From Hyphomicrobium sp. CS1BSMeth3 (lineage in GTDB: Bacteria > Pseudomonadota > Alphaproteobacteria > Rhizobiales > Hyphomicrobiaceae): 64,000 nucleotides of DNA. The notes under the pieces were generated by a model. That model did no database searches. It was not told the DNA's origin and worked only from the letters and a program-made list of their open reading frames with translations. The position numbers and the translations under genes are program-made. Within the stretch, counting starts at the first letter, position 1. Each line of letters starts with the position of its first letter. The stretch covers positions 62,001 through 126,000 of the forward strand of contig NZ_FPEI01000006.1 in assembly GCF_900117415.1 (NCBI RefSeq), in the 5' to 3' direction. Positions 9,175-18,442 of this stretch are shown here, one piece after another.

Positions 9175-11193
9175 ATGAGGGTCGGGATCGAGGTGGGGGG
9201 GACGTTCACCGATCTCGTTGCTGTCGACGGCGGGAAGCTGCGTGTGTTCAAGGTGCCGAGCACGCCACGCGCACCAGACGTCGGGGCTTTCAACGCGCTC
9301 TCGGCTGCGGGGATCGATCCAGCGCAGGTGACTGATCTCGTGCATGGCTCGACCGTCGCTACAAACGCCATTCTGGAGCGCCGGGGCTCGAGAATCGCGT
9401 TCGTCACGACCCGCGGGTTTCGTGACATCCTCTTCCTTCAGCGCCATGACCGGCGCAGCATTTATGATCTGCGCTATGCGAAACCCGAGCCGCCGGTGAA
9501 GCGGCGCGACTGTTTCGAAGTGCTCGAGCGCATCGACGAGAACGGCAACATCGTCGTGCCTCTCGACGAGGAGGCCGTGCGGAACGAGTTGCTCCCGGCC
9601 TTGACCAACGGAGATTACGAAGCGGTCGCGATCTGTCTGCTGTCATCTTACGCATCGTCGGCGCACGAAGCGCGATTGCGCGACTTGATCGTGCAGGCGA
9701 TGCCCGGTCTGAGAGTGGCGTGTAGCCACGAGGTCGCCGGCGAGTTCCGCGAGTTCGAACGGGGGACGACCACTTCACTCTCCGCCTACGTGCAGCCGGT
9801 CATCGACGGCTATCTCGATCGCTTCGAGAAGAAGCTTGCGGAGGCGGGCTTTCGCGGTGATTTCAGCATTATGCAGTCGAACGGCGGCCGCATTCCGGCA
9901 ATTGCCATGCGGCGCAACTCCATCGCGGCTCTGTTCAGTGGTCCTGCGGCGGGAGTGGTCGGTGCGATTCGTCAGGCGCAACGCTCCAACTGCCGCGATC
10001 TCATCACGTTCGATATGGGTGGAACTTCCACCGACGTCAGCCTCGTACAGGATGGTGAAGCGGCGCTCGCCCCTGAGACGGAGGTGGATGGCCTGCCTGT
10101 GCGCACGCCGGTGCTCGATATCGTTTCCGTCGGTGCGGGCGGCGGCAGTCTCGTCTGGGTTGATGATGGCGGCATGCTGCGCGTCGGACCGAAGAGCGCA
10201 GGGGCTCAGCCTGGCCCGGCCTGCTATGGGCGGGGCGGCACCGAACCGACCATCACAGATGCTCACGTCGTTCGCGGGACCATACGCGCCGAAGGCTTTC
10301 TTGGCGGCACGATGAAGCTCGACAAGGGCGCGGCGCATCGCGCGTTCGAAGGCATCGCGGCTCGCTTTGGCATGAGCGTGCCCGAGGCGGCAGCGGCGGC
10401 GATCCGGCTGGCGGTTGCGAATATTGTTCGAGCCATCCAGATCGTATCGACGGAGCGCGGGCGCGATCCGCGGGCCTACGCGCTCGTCCCATTTGGCGGT
10501 GCCGGTCCGCTGCTTGCTGCTGAGATCGCTGCGGAGCTCAGCATCCGGGAGGTTCTGGTGCCGCCTAATCCCGGCGTCATCTCGGCGCTCGGCCTGTTGT
10601 CGGCGGACTACGTCAAGGTCTACACCACGACGCGGCGCATGCGTCTCGGCGAGGATGTGCCCGACAAGCTGCGCGAGGAGCACGATCGCTTCCAGCGGCT
10701 CGCTGCCGAAGAGTATCGATCACACAATCTGGCCGGGACGCTCGATTGTTCGCTCGAGGCTGACATGCGCTATGTCGGTCAGGCGTTCGAGATCGCTGTG
10801 CCGATCGATCTGCGATCGATCGACCGCTTGAGCGTTGCCGAGCTCACCGCGAGCTTCAACGAGGTTCACCGCCGCGTCTATATGCACGGCGGCGAGCCCG
10901 GACGGACGATTGAAGTGGTGGGGTTGCGCTTCAGTGCCCGTCAGCGGCTGGAAGAGATGCCGGTCGCACAGGAGCGCGAGGTTGCCGAGCAGAGCGTGCG
11001 CGAAGTCGCCATCCGTGGTTCCGGCGGCGAGGATCTGAATGCGCGTATCGTTCCGGCATCGCGTCTGAAAGTTGGCGCGCAGATTGAGGGCCCAGCCCTG
11101 ATCGAAGGCTACTCGTCAACCACTTGGGTTCCGCCGGGCTGGATCGCTGAGCGCGACGCCAGCAACAACACCTGGCTGAGGAAGAAGAGCTGA
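9175..11193 (+). CDS. hyuA: Hydantoinase/oxoprolinase family protein, subunit A (HyuA-like)
   Basis: 672-residue ATP-using subunit of the HyuA/oxoprolinase A/acetone carboxylase beta family. It begins with the ASKHA phosphate-binding segment EVGGTFTDL (residues 6-14) and has the second phosphate loop FDMGGTSTDVSL near residue 280, then GAGGGSLVWVDDGG and PGPACYGRGG. Length is close to the usual ~680-700. AGGAGG lies 6-11 bases before the ATG. With the B subunit, which overlaps it (TGATG), it should open a cyclic amide (N-methylhydantoin, 5-oxoproline or similar) at the cost of ATP in the cytoplasm. The substrate cannot be fixed from sequence; placement beside an amide/peptide importer supports an imported cyclic ureide or lactam. 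Confidence 0.9.
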   Translation: MRVGIEVGGTFTDLVAVDGGKLRVFKVPSTPRAPDVGAFNALSAAGIDPAQVTDLVHGSTVATNAILERRGSRIAFVTTRGFRDILFLQRHDRRSIYDLRYAKPEPPVKRRDCFEVLERIDENGNIVVPLDEEAVRNELLPALTNGDYEAVAICLLSSYASSAHEARLRDLIVQAMPGLRVACSHEVAGEFREFERGTTTSLSAYVQPVIDGYLDRFEKKLAEAGFRGDFSIMQSNGGRIPAIAMRRNSIAALFSGPAAGVVGAIRQAQRSNCRDLITFDMGGTSTDVSLVQDGEAALAPETEVDGLPVRTPVLDIVSVGAGGGSLVWVDDGGMLRVGPKSAGAQPGPACYGRGGTEPTITDAHVVRGTIRAEGFLGGTMKLDKGAAHRAFEGIAARFGMSVPEAAAAAIRLAVANIVRAIQIVSTERGRDPRAYALVPFGGAGPLLAAEIAAELSIREVLVPPNPGVISALGLLSADYVKVYTTTRRMRLGEDVPDKLREEHDRFQRLAAEEYRSHNLAGTLDCSLEADMRYVGQAFEIAVPIDLRSIDRLSVAELTASFNEVHRRVYMHGGEPGRTIEVVGLRFSARQRLEEMPVAQEREVAEQSVREVAIRGSGGEDLNARIVPASRLKVGAQIEGPALIEGYSSTTWVPPGWIAERDASNNTWLRKKS

Positions 11194-12857
11194 TGTCGCT
11201 CGATCCCGTAGAATACGCCATCGTCAGCCAGTCGCTGCTCGCTGCGGCGCGCGAGATGGGCGTAAAGCTCATTCGCTCGGCCTATTCGACCATTCTGCGT
11301 GAAGCGCGAGACGGATCTGCAGCGATCCTTGACATCAACGGGCACACGGTCGCGCAGGCAGAGCTCATTCCGATGCAGCTTGGCACGATCGGGCAGATCT
11401 TCGCCCCGTGCGCCGCCCTGCATCCGCCGGAGACGCTCGAGGAAGACGACTTCCTGATCATCAACGATCCCTACTCGGGCGGACAGCATCTCCAGGATGT
11501 CTTCCTGTTTCACCCGATCTTCTTCAAAGGGCGCATTCTCGGCTTCGCGGCATCGGTTGCGCACCATCTGGACCTTGGGGGAGGCAGCGCCGGGCTCAAC
11601 CCCAATGCGGGGGACGTCTATTCCGAAGGCCTGATCATTCCGCCGATGAAGCTCAACGCGAAGCGCGATTGGCACGGCGGCGGTTTCGAGCGACTGCTGC
11701 GCGCCAACGTGCGTGTGCCGCAGCAGACAATGGGTGATTTTGATGCCCAGATCGCAGCCAACCATGTCGGCGCGCTGCGCGTGCAGGAATTGGCCGAGCG
11801 GTACGGCGTTGAAACCTTGCTTGAGACCATGGGTGCGCTTCAAGACTATTCGGAAGCGCGCATGCGGGCTGCCATCCGCAACATTCCCGATGGCATCTAT
11901 CTCGGCGAGGATGCCGTCGACGACGATGGCATCAGTGACACACCACTCGCGGTCCGTGCGACGGTCACGGTAAAGGGCGATTCGCTCGCCGTGGATTTCA
12001 CAGGCACGGCGGCGCAGGTGCGGACCAATCTCAACGCCCCTTTCGCCTCGACGGTATCGGCAACTGTCTCGTGCGTGAAGGCGGCGCTCAGCGATCCCGA
12101 CATTCCGTTCAATCACGGCGCGATGCGCCCCATCACCGTGACGGCGCCGAAAGGTTCCATTCTCAATCCGCATCATCCGGCGGCCGTGCGCGCGCGCATG
12201 GAAGCGTGCTCACGCGCGTGGGACGCGACCATGAAAGCGTTGTCCAAGGTCGCGCCGGAGCGCGTGGTGGCGACCGGCTATGACACCACCACGGCATTCT
12301 GCCTGTCGCACCTTGGCCCCGGTGGCTGGTCGGTTTCCCTCGAGATCTTCGGTGGTGGACTCGGTGCTGCGTCCGACAAGGATGGCTGCGACGCTGTCGA
12401 CAATCCGCTGTCCAACTGCGCCAATACGCCGACCGAAGCGCTGGATCAGGATTTTAGCTTCTTCCGTTTGCTCGAGTATTCCCTGCGGCCGGATAGCTGC
12501 GGCATCGGGCGCCATCGCGGTGGCGTCGGCTTCACGCGTCGTTACGAGATCCTTGAGGATGGCGTGAAGCTCGCGCTCTACTCCGATCGCTTCACGCGTC
12601 CGGCTGATGGCCTGTTTGGTGGCCATGCCGCTGCGACGGGCTACTGCGAGATCATTCGCGGCATCGAGCACGTTCCGGTCAAATCCAAGTTTGCTGGCGA
12701 GCTTTGCAAGGGCGACATCGTCGCCATCTCACTCGGTGGTGGTGGTGGCTATGGCGATCCCGCGTCGCGCCCGGTCGAAGAGATCGAGGAGGATGTCAAG
12801 GATGGCATCATCTCGCGCGCCTGCGCCGATCGTTGGCACGCGCCGGTAAAGGAGTAG
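11193..12857 (+). CDS. hyuB: Hydantoinase/oxoprolinase family protein, subunit B (HyuB-like)
   Basis: 554-residue partner of HyuA. The family pattern is clear: DPVEYAIVSQSLLAAAREMG at the start, the metal-site region with NDPYSGGQHLQDV and AHHLDLGG (histidines and aspartates), LNPNAGDVYSEGLIIPPMKL, and a C-terminal GGGGGYGDPASR motif. It starts one base inside the hyuA stop, so the two chains are made in fixed ratio. It has slightly more variation than usual in the middle but no gaps. Confidence 0.92.
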   Translation: MSLDPVEYAIVSQSLLAAAREMGVKLIRSAYSTILREARDGSAAILDINGHTVAQAELIPMQLGTIGQIFAPCAALHPPETLEEDDFLIINDPYSGGQHLQDVFLFHPIFFKGRILGFAASVAHHLDLGGGSAGLNPNAGDVYSEGLIIPPMKLNAKRDWHGGGFERLLRANVRVPQQTMGDFDAQIAANHVGALRVQELAERYGVETLLETMGALQDYSEARMRAAIRNIPDGIYLGEDAVDDDGISDTPLAVRATVTVKGDSLAVDFTGTAAQVRTNLNAPFASTVSATVSCVKAALSDPDIPFNHGAMRPITVTAPKGSILNPHHPAAVRARMEACSRAWDATMKALSKVAPERVVATGYDTTTAFCLSHLGPGGWSVSLEIFGGGLGAASDKDGCDAVDNPLSNCANTPTEALDQDFSFFRLLEYSLRPDSCGIGRHRGGVGFTRRYEILEDGVKLALYSDRFTRPADGLFGGHAAATGYCEIIRGIEHVPVKSKFAGELCKGDIVAISLGGGGGYGDPASRPVEEIEEDVKDGIISRACADRWHAPVKE

Positions 12858-12862
12858 ATGCC

Positions 12863-14161
12863 ATGGGCGCGTCGTCCGCAGCGAGCTTTAAGCAGTCGCT
12901 TTGGTACGAGACCGCCCAGGAGCCTGCGATCCTTGGGACGTCGTTCCCAGGCTCGATGGACGTCGATGTTGCCATCGTTGGTGGCGGCTTTGCTGGTTGT
13001 TCGGCTGCTCTGACGCTGGCTGAAAGCGGCGCCTCCGTCGCGCTCTTCGAATCCCAGGAGATCGGCTTTGGCGCCTCCGGTAGGAACGGCGGCCAAGTCA
13101 TTCCGGGCGCGAAGTATGACCCGAGCGAACTCATCGCGAAGTTCGGCCAGGAGCGCGGTGATGCGATCGCTAACGCTGTCGGTGGCGCACCAGATCTCGT
13201 CTTCGATCTGATCACGCGGCACGACATCTGTTGCTCGCCGAAGCGCGCCGGCTGGATACAAGCTGCACACGCGCCTATGGCGTTGAAGCGCGTACTTCAG
13301 CGCGCCGAGGAATGGCGCCAGCGGGGTGTCGATGTTGAGGTTCTGGACGCTGCGACACTAGCGAAGCGCACAGGCGTGCACGGCTACTGCGGTGGATGGC
13401 GTGATCCGCGGGCTGGAACCATTCAACCGCTCAGCTTCGTGCGCGGTCTAGCGCGCGCGGCCATTGCCGCCGGTGCTCAGATATTTCCTCAGAGCCCTGT
13501 GCGATCCATGAAGCAGGAGGAGGGGCGCTGGCTGCTGACCCTGCCGCAGGGTGAAGTTCGCGCACGAGCGGTCGTGGTCGGGACGGATGCCTACTCCGAC
13601 GACCGGCTTGTGCCAGGTCTCAGCCGCTCGCTGCTGCTCGTGCAGAGCATTCAGCTCGCGACCGAAGTGCTCCCGGACGAGCTCGCGAAGCGCATTCTGC
13701 CCGGCGGCGAATGCATCTCCGAGACGCGGCGCCTTGCCTTCTATTTCCGGCGCTCTCCCGATGGCCGTCTGGTCTTCGGCGGTCGCGGCGCAGTGGGGGA
13801 TGCGCTCCGGCCGAACCTCTTCGACAGCTTGCTCGGCGCCATGAAGCGCATGATCCCCGAGCTCGCCGACATCAAGATCACGCATCGCTGGTCGGGGCAG
13901 GTCGGTCTGACACTCGATGGCTTGCCCCACATTCACGAACCGGCACCGGGCTTGTTCGTAGGTGGGGGCTATAACGGCCGAGGGATCGCATTGGCCACGC
14001 TCATGGGGCAGTGGCTTGCATATCGGGCGCACGCTGGCACGCCGCCGCCGCTCGAGCGCACGAAGTTGGCACCCATACCCTGGCACGCGGCGCGCAAGCC
14101 CATTATCGCCGCCGGCATTGCCTGGGCGTGGACGCAGGATCGCATGGGTTTCGGTTCATAG
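12863..14161 (+). CDS. FAD-dependent amine oxidase (DAO family, gamma-glutamylputrescine oxidase-like)
   Basis: 432-residue flavoprotein of the D-amino-acid/glycine oxidase fold. The dinucleotide motif VAIVGGGFAGCSAAL is near residues 35-50, followed by FGASGRNGGQVIPG, the hallmark of the PuuB-like group. The C-terminal GLFVGGGYNGRGIALA closes the FAD site. AAAGGAG at 12848-12854 sets the ATG at 12863, five bases after hyuB. It would oxidatively remove an amine or amino-acid nitrogen, giving aldehyde, ammonia and hydrogen peroxide. Directly downstream of HyuAB, it may act on the ring-opened product. Substrate identity is inference. Confidence 0.88.
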   Translation: MGASSAASFKQSLWYETAQEPAILGTSFPGSMDVDVAIVGGGFAGCSAALTLAESGASVALFESQEIGFGASGRNGGQVIPGAKYDPSELIAKFGQERGDAIANAVGGAPDLVFDLITRHDICCSPKRAGWIQAAHAPMALKRVLQRAEEWRQRGVDVEVLDAATLAKRTGVHGYCGGWRDPRAGTIQPLSFVRGLARAAIAAGAQIFPQSPVRSMKQEEGRWLLTLPQGEVRARAVVVGTDAYSDDRLVPGLSRSLLLVQSIQLATEVLPDELAKRILPGGECISETRRLAFYFRRSPDGRLVFGGRGAVGDALRPNLFDSLLGAMKRMIPELADIKITHRWSGQVGLTLDGLPHIHEPAPGLFVGGGYNGRGIALATLMGQWLAYRAHAGTPPPLERTKLAPIPWHAARKPIIAAGIAWAWTQDRMGFGS

Positions 14162-14209
14162 TGGCAGCGCCGAGATCGCTCCACGGCGCACCGGCATTGG
14201 GAGGATCGG

Positions 14210-15580
14210 ATGAACAACTCGCCCCGCCAGATGAAGCTCGGCGCTTTCATTTATCCGACGGGGCACCACGTCGCCGCCTGGCGCCATCCGGACTCGCAAG
14301 CTGACGGCGGGGTGAATTTCAAGCACTACATTGAGCTCGCGCAGACCGCGGAGCGCGGCCTCTTCGATATGATGTTTCTTGCCGATGTCCTGTCGGGCGT
14401 GACGCGGCAAGGCGAGCCCGTCACCACCGCAGCGCGCGGCTCCCACTTCGGTCACTTCGAGCCTCTGACGTTGCTCTCCGCACTTGCCGCTGTGACAGAG
14501 CACCTGGGTCTCGTCGCCACGATGACGACGACGTACAACGAGCCGTATCACGTCGCGCGGAAGTTCGCGTCGCTCGATCTCATCAGTGGCGGACGCTCGG
14601 GTTGGAACCTCGTCACTTCCGCCAACACCGACGAAGCGCTCAATTTCAGCAGTCCTGCGCATGCTCTCCACGCTGACCGCTATGAGCGCGCCAGAGAGTT
14701 CGCACACGTCATCCAGGGCCTGTGGGACAGCTGGGATGAGGACGCCTTCACCCGCGACAAGGCGTCGGGTCTTTTCTTCGATCCGACCAAGATGCGCACG
14801 CTCAATCACTCGGGGAAGCACTTCAGCGTGCGTGGACCACTCAATGTCCCGCGCTCGCCGCAGGGCGCGCCTGTGCTCGTTCAAGCGGGCTCGTCGGATG
14901 ACGGCAAGGACCTCGCGGCGGAGACGGCGGAAGTCGTCTTCACCGCACAGCAGAAATTGGAAACTGCTCAGGCCTTCTATGCCGACGTCAAGGAGCGGGC
15001 AGCGCGCTACGGCCGGGCGCCCGATGACATCAAGATCATGCCCGGAGTGCTTCTCATCGTTGGGCGCACGGAAGAGGAAGCACGCGCGAAGTATCATTCG
15101 TACCAGGAGCTCATACATCCTGACGTCGGCCTGATGCAGTTGTCGAGGTCGGCGGGTGTCGATCTCAGCGGCTACGATCTCGACGGTCCGATGCCGCTCA
15201 CTATCGACGTGCAGGGTCCCAAGAGCCGCTTCGCCCTCATATCGAAACTTGCCACCGATGAAGGGCTGACCATTCGGCAGCTCTACATGCGTCTTGCCGG
15301 AACGCGCGGCCACTGGCTGCTGGTCGGCTCTCCGGCACAGATCGCCGACGAGTTCGAAGAGTGGTTCGTCAAGCGCGGCGCGGACGGCTTCAACATACTG
15401 CCGGCGCTCGTTCCGACGGGCCTCAACGACATCGTCGATCTGCTCATCCCCGAGCTGCAGCGGCGCGGCCTGTTCCGTCGTGCGTATGAGGGGCGCACGC
15501 TGCGCGAGAACCTCGGGCTGAGAAAGCCGTCCAATGGCTGGCGGTTCGCCGCCGGCACTCAGGCGCAACGGACAGCATAG
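14210..15580 (+). CDS. LLM-class flavin-dependent monooxygenase, copy 2
   Basis: 456-residue luciferase-like monooxygenase, the close sister of the minus-strand gene at 838-2190. It shares the N-terminal MKLGAFIYPTGHHVAAWRHP, the FMN-site region TYNEPYHVARKFASLD and the exact block KMRTLNHSGKHFSVRGPL. The start at 14210 has GGAGG eight bases upstream. It lies 48 bp behind the amine oxidase in the same operon as HyuAB. No flavin reductase is encoded in this operon; the nearest candidate is at 44567, so FMNH2 must come from elsewhere. Likely to cleave a C-N or C-S bond of the imported compound. Confidence 0.9.
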   Translation: MNNSPRQMKLGAFIYPTGHHVAAWRHPDSQADGGVNFKHYIELAQTAERGLFDMMFLADVLSGVTRQGEPVTTAARGSHFGHFEPLTLLSALAAVTEHLGLVATMTTTYNEPYHVARKFASLDLISGGRSGWNLVTSANTDEALNFSSPAHALHADRYERAREFAHVIQGLWDSWDEDAFTRDKASGLFFDPTKMRTLNHSGKHFSVRGPLNVPRSPQGAPVLVQAGSSDDGKDLAAETAEVVFTAQQKLETAQAFYADVKERAARYGRAPDDIKIMPGVLLIVGRTEEEARAKYHSYQELIHPDVGLMQLSRSAGVDLSGYDLDGPMPLTIDVQGPKSRFALISKLATDEGLTIRQLYMRLAGTRGHWLLVGSPAQIADEFEEWFVKRGADGFNILPALVPTGLNDIVDLLIPELQRRGLFRRAYEGRTLRENLGLRKPSNGWRFAAGTQAQRTA

Positions 15581-15605
15581 AAATTATACGGGCAAGTTGC
15601 TGCAT
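15580..15605 (+). promoter_or_regulatory. Partial copy of the shared element before binding protein 2
   Basis: GAAATTATACGG at 15580-15591 matches the first half of the element at 9086 (11 of 12). The TTTTCAA block is absent, and GTTGCTGCAT follows at 15596. A similarly shortened form (GAAATGTAAACC ... GTTGCTAG, minus strand 820-795) precedes the binding protein at 782. These may be weaker sites or chance similarity in a short gap. Confidence 0.3.
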
Positions 15606-15642
15606 TCGCGAGCAGCGCGATTGATAGGAAAGCGAGGCGGAA

Positions 15643-17253
15643 ATGGCATTTGATCTGGTATCTCGTGTTGCCCGGCGTTTCACCTGTGAGGTGACTGCCG
15701 CTGTCATTGGCCTTGCCGCGTGCCTGCTTCCCGCACAGGCGCAGGAGCTCAAGATCGGCGCTCGCAGCGACATCGTCATCGATCCCCACTCCTCGTGGGC
15801 GATGTCGAACACGCAGTATTTCTACCACTACCTCGGCTTCATGAACTGGCTCGACGAGAACGATAAAGTCGTTCCCCGAATGGCGAAATCCGCCACGGCC
15901 GTCTCTCCAAATTTGTGGGAGGTCAAGCTCAACGAGGGACTGAAGTTCTCGAACGGCGCGCCAGTGACAGTGAATGACGTAGTCGCTTCCTACGAACGAG
16001 CTCGAACGCTGCCGAATGCGATCGGAACTTTTGCCGGCTTGTTCGCCGGCGTGAAGGAGATGAAGGCGATCGATGATCTCACCATGCACGTGGTGACGTC
16101 GAGGCCATATCCGACGTGGCCGGCGACCATGACGCAGATTTCCGTACTTCCGGCAGAGGTGGCGAAGACAGCAACCCAGGCAGATTTCTCTTCCGGCAGA
16201 GCCAATATTTCGAGTTCGGCTTACAAGTTCGTGGAGTATGTGCCGGCTAACCGCCTGGTCGTCGAGCGCAACGGCGCCTATGTCGGCCCCAAAGCCCGCT
16301 GGGACAAAGTCACCTTCCGCATTCTCACCAACAACGCGACGCGCGTGGCGGCATTGCTTTCCGGTGATGTGGACATGATCGACGGCGTGCCGCCGGAAGA
16401 TGCCGCGACGATCGCGAAAGACCCGAGATTTACGCTCTACACGGGCCCATCCGATCGCATCATCATGCTGGCGATGGATAGCAGCCGGGATGTCTCGCCC
16501 TTCATCACGGATCTTCAGGGCAACAAGCTGACGACAAATCCGCTCAAGGATGTGCGCGTCCGCCGTGCCATGTCGCTCGCCATTGACCGCGAGCTGATCC
16601 GTGACCGCGTCATGGATGGGCACTCCATTCCCAACAACCAGCTCATCCCGAAGGGGCTTGGGGGCTACGCGGCCAACATTCCTGAGGCAAAAGTCGACCT
16701 GCCGAAGGCGCGCGCGCTGATGAAGGAAGCTGGCTGGGCCGATGGCTTCGGGATCGCACTCGCGTGCCCTGAAGGGCGCTATGTGAATGCGTCCAAGATC
16801 TGTCAGGCCGCGGCTCAGATGCTCGGTCGCATCAACATCAAGGTCACAGTCGAGGTGATGCCATACGGCGTTTTTGCTTCGCGCGTCACGAACAAGACCG
16901 GTGATCGCGCCAGCCTTATGCTGTTCGGTTGGGGCGCATCAAGCTCTGGTGAGGCCAACGTGCTTCAGAATGCCATCCACACCTGGGACAAGGAACAGCG
17001 TCTCGGGGCCTGGAACATCGGCATGTACTCCAACCCCGAAGTGGACAAGCTGATCGTGAAGGGGTTGTCCACGCTGGACGCCAAGGAGCGCCACGCCATC
17101 CAGGCGGAGGTTATGACGAAGGCGATGGAGGACGTTGCTGCGATTCCGCTGCACACGCAGGTGGTTATCGTCGCGACGCGCAAGGGCCTGAAGTACACGG
17201 TCCAGGCCAACGAATGCACGCTGGCCGATTTCGTCGAGCCAACCTCTAACTGA
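15643..17253 (+). CDS. Peptide/nickel-type ABC substrate-binding protein (family 5), second paralogue
   Basis: 536-residue periplasmic binding protein. The signal peptide covers residues 1-33 (basic VARRF, hydrophobic core, cleavage after AQA). Family 5 marks: LKFSNGAPVTVNDVVASYERA, VRRAMSLAIDREL and the C-terminal IPLHTQVVIVATRKG. The gene is followed 25 bp later by the B permease and then by a third paralogue, so this importer can probably draw on several binding proteins with different solutes. GAGGCGGAA abuts the ATG; this spacing is short but no better start exists. Confidence 0.9.
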   Translation: MAFDLVSRVARRFTCEVTAAVIGLAACLLPAQAQELKIGARSDIVIDPHSSWAMSNTQYFYHYLGFMNWLDENDKVVPRMAKSATAVSPNLWEVKLNEGLKFSNGAPVTVNDVVASYERARTLPNAIGTFAGLFAGVKEMKAIDDLTMHVVTSRPYPTWPATMTQISVLPAEVAKTATQADFSSGRANISSSAYKFVEYVPANRLVVERNGAYVGPKARWDKVTFRILTNNATRVAALLSGDVDMIDGVPPEDAATIAKDPRFTLYTGPSDRIIMLAMDSSRDVSPFITDLQGNKLTTNPLKDVRVRRAMSLAIDRELIRDRVMDGHSIPNNQLIPKGLGGYAANIPEAKVDLPKARALMKEAGWADGFGIALACPEGRYVNASKICQAAAQMLGRINIKVTVEVMPYGVFASRVTNKTGDRASLMLFGWGASSSGEANVLQNAIHTWDKEQRLGAWNIGMYSNPEVDKLIVKGLSTLDAKERHAIQAEVMTKAMEDVAAIPLHTQVVIVATRKGLKYTVQANECTLADFVEPTSN

Positions 17254-17278
17254 GCAGGCGATATCGCGGAGGCCGCCT

Positions 17279-18250
17279 ATGATCTTCTGGCTGATACAGA
17301 GATTGTTTCAGGCAGCCTTCGTCGTGCTTGCCATGACGGTCATCGTGTTCATCGGCGTGAGCGTGATTGGCGATCCCGTGGCCATCCTGATATCGCCGGA
17401 AGCGGGACCGGATGAGCGCGAGCGCCTTATCGCGGCGCTCTATCTCGACCGCCCGATCTGGGAGCAGTACTTCATCTTCCTCAAGGGCGTGCTGCGCGGG
17501 GATCTCGGCATCAGCTTCGTCTACAACGAGCCTGCGCTCGGGCTCATTCTTATGCGGATGCCGGCGACGCTGGAGTTGGCTTTCGCGGCCTTGCTTCTTT
17601 CGGTGACGATTGGTGTGCCGCTTGGCCTCTATTGCGGACTGTATCCGGACTCCGTCGTCTCGAAGGCCATCATGACGATCAGCATCGTCGGTTTCAGCTT
17701 GCCGACCTTCTGGTTGGGACTGATGCTGGTGTTGGTCTTCTCGGTTCACCTTGGGTGGTTGCCGAGCAACGGGCGCGGCGATACCGCCGAGCTGTTCGGC
17801 ATTCAATGGTCATTCCTCACCTTGAATGGCTTGAAGCATCTGATCTTGCCGGCGATCACGCTCTCGCTCTTCAAGATCGCGCTGGTCCTGCGGCTCGTCC
17901 GCGCCGGTGTGCGTGAGACATTGCCGTTGGAGTACGTGCGGTTTGCGCGAGCGAAGGGCCTGGCGCCCAAGCGCATCATCTCGGTTCACGTGCTCAAGAA
18001 CCTGATGATCCCGGTGGTCACGGTCGTCGGCATCGAGCTTGGCACGACCATTGCGTTCTCCGTTGTTACAGAGACCATCTTTGGTTGGCCCGGGATGGGC
18101 AAGCTGATCATCGACAGCATCAACTCGCTCGATCGACCGGTCATGGTCGCCTACCTCGTGATCATCGTTCTGCTTTTTACGACCATCAACGTGATCGTCG
18201 ACATCCTCTATTTCCTGCTCGATCCGCGCGTGCGCATTCAGGCCGATTGA
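17279..18250 (+). CDS. Dpp/Opp-type ABC transporter permease, B subunit
   Basis: 323-residue inner-membrane permease, the missing partner of the C subunit at 5998. It opens with the DppB pattern FWLIQRLFQAAFVVLAMTVI, has a large periplasmic loop (LYLDRPIWEQYFIFLKGVLRGDLG) and about six helices. The EAA loop is seen in LPLEYVRFARAKGLAPKRII. GGAGG lies 7 bases before the ATG. It is sandwiched between two binding-protein genes more than 8 kb from the rest of its transporter, an uncommon arrangement for Dpp-type operons, where B and C normally adjoin. Confidence 0.9.
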   Translation: MIFWLIQRLFQAAFVVLAMTVIVFIGVSVIGDPVAILISPEAGPDERERLIAALYLDRPIWEQYFIFLKGVLRGDLGISFVYNEPALGLILMRMPATLELAFAALLLSVTIGVPLGLYCGLYPDSVVSKAIMTISIVGFSLPTFWLGLMLVLVFSVHLGWLPSNGRGDTAELFGIQWSFLTLNGLKHLILPAITLSLFKIALVLRLVRAGVRETLPLEYVRFARAKGLAPKRIISVHVLKNLMIPVVTVVGIELGTTIAFSVVTETIFGWPGMGKLIIDSINSLDRPVMVAYLVIIVLLFTTINVIVDILYFLLDPRVRIQAD

Positions 18251-18294
18251 CGCCGCGCGACTGATTGCTGATCTGGTTAGCATCTCGCTCATAT

Positions 18295-18332
18295 GAAATT
18301 TTATGGCTTGTTTTTTTTCAACCAGACTGCGC
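18295..18332 (+). promoter_or_regulatory. Shared upstream element, copy before binding protein 3
   Basis: GAAATTTTATGG at 18295-18306, TTTTCAA at 18315-18321, then four bases and ACTGCGC. The gap between the two blocks is two bases longer than in the copies at 5904 and 9086, because of an eight-T run. It lies 111 bp before the start of the binding-protein gene and marks a second promoter inside this long plus-strand cluster. Function is inferred. Confidence 0.45.
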
Positions 18333-18442
18333 CTATCCTTCATTGTCTGTATCTTTATTGAAATAACGGGCCCTCGCGCGAATGCAGGGAGCGTGGATTG
18401 GCGCAACCTCCGCCTCGACGCGGTCCAAGGAGGATTATGGGA

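Noticed and set aside
15580-15610. Sigma-54-like GG-N10-GC spacing near 15590
   Set aside because: Only two short matches, and the related upstream elements at 5904, 9086 and 18295 do not keep the GG/GC spacing.
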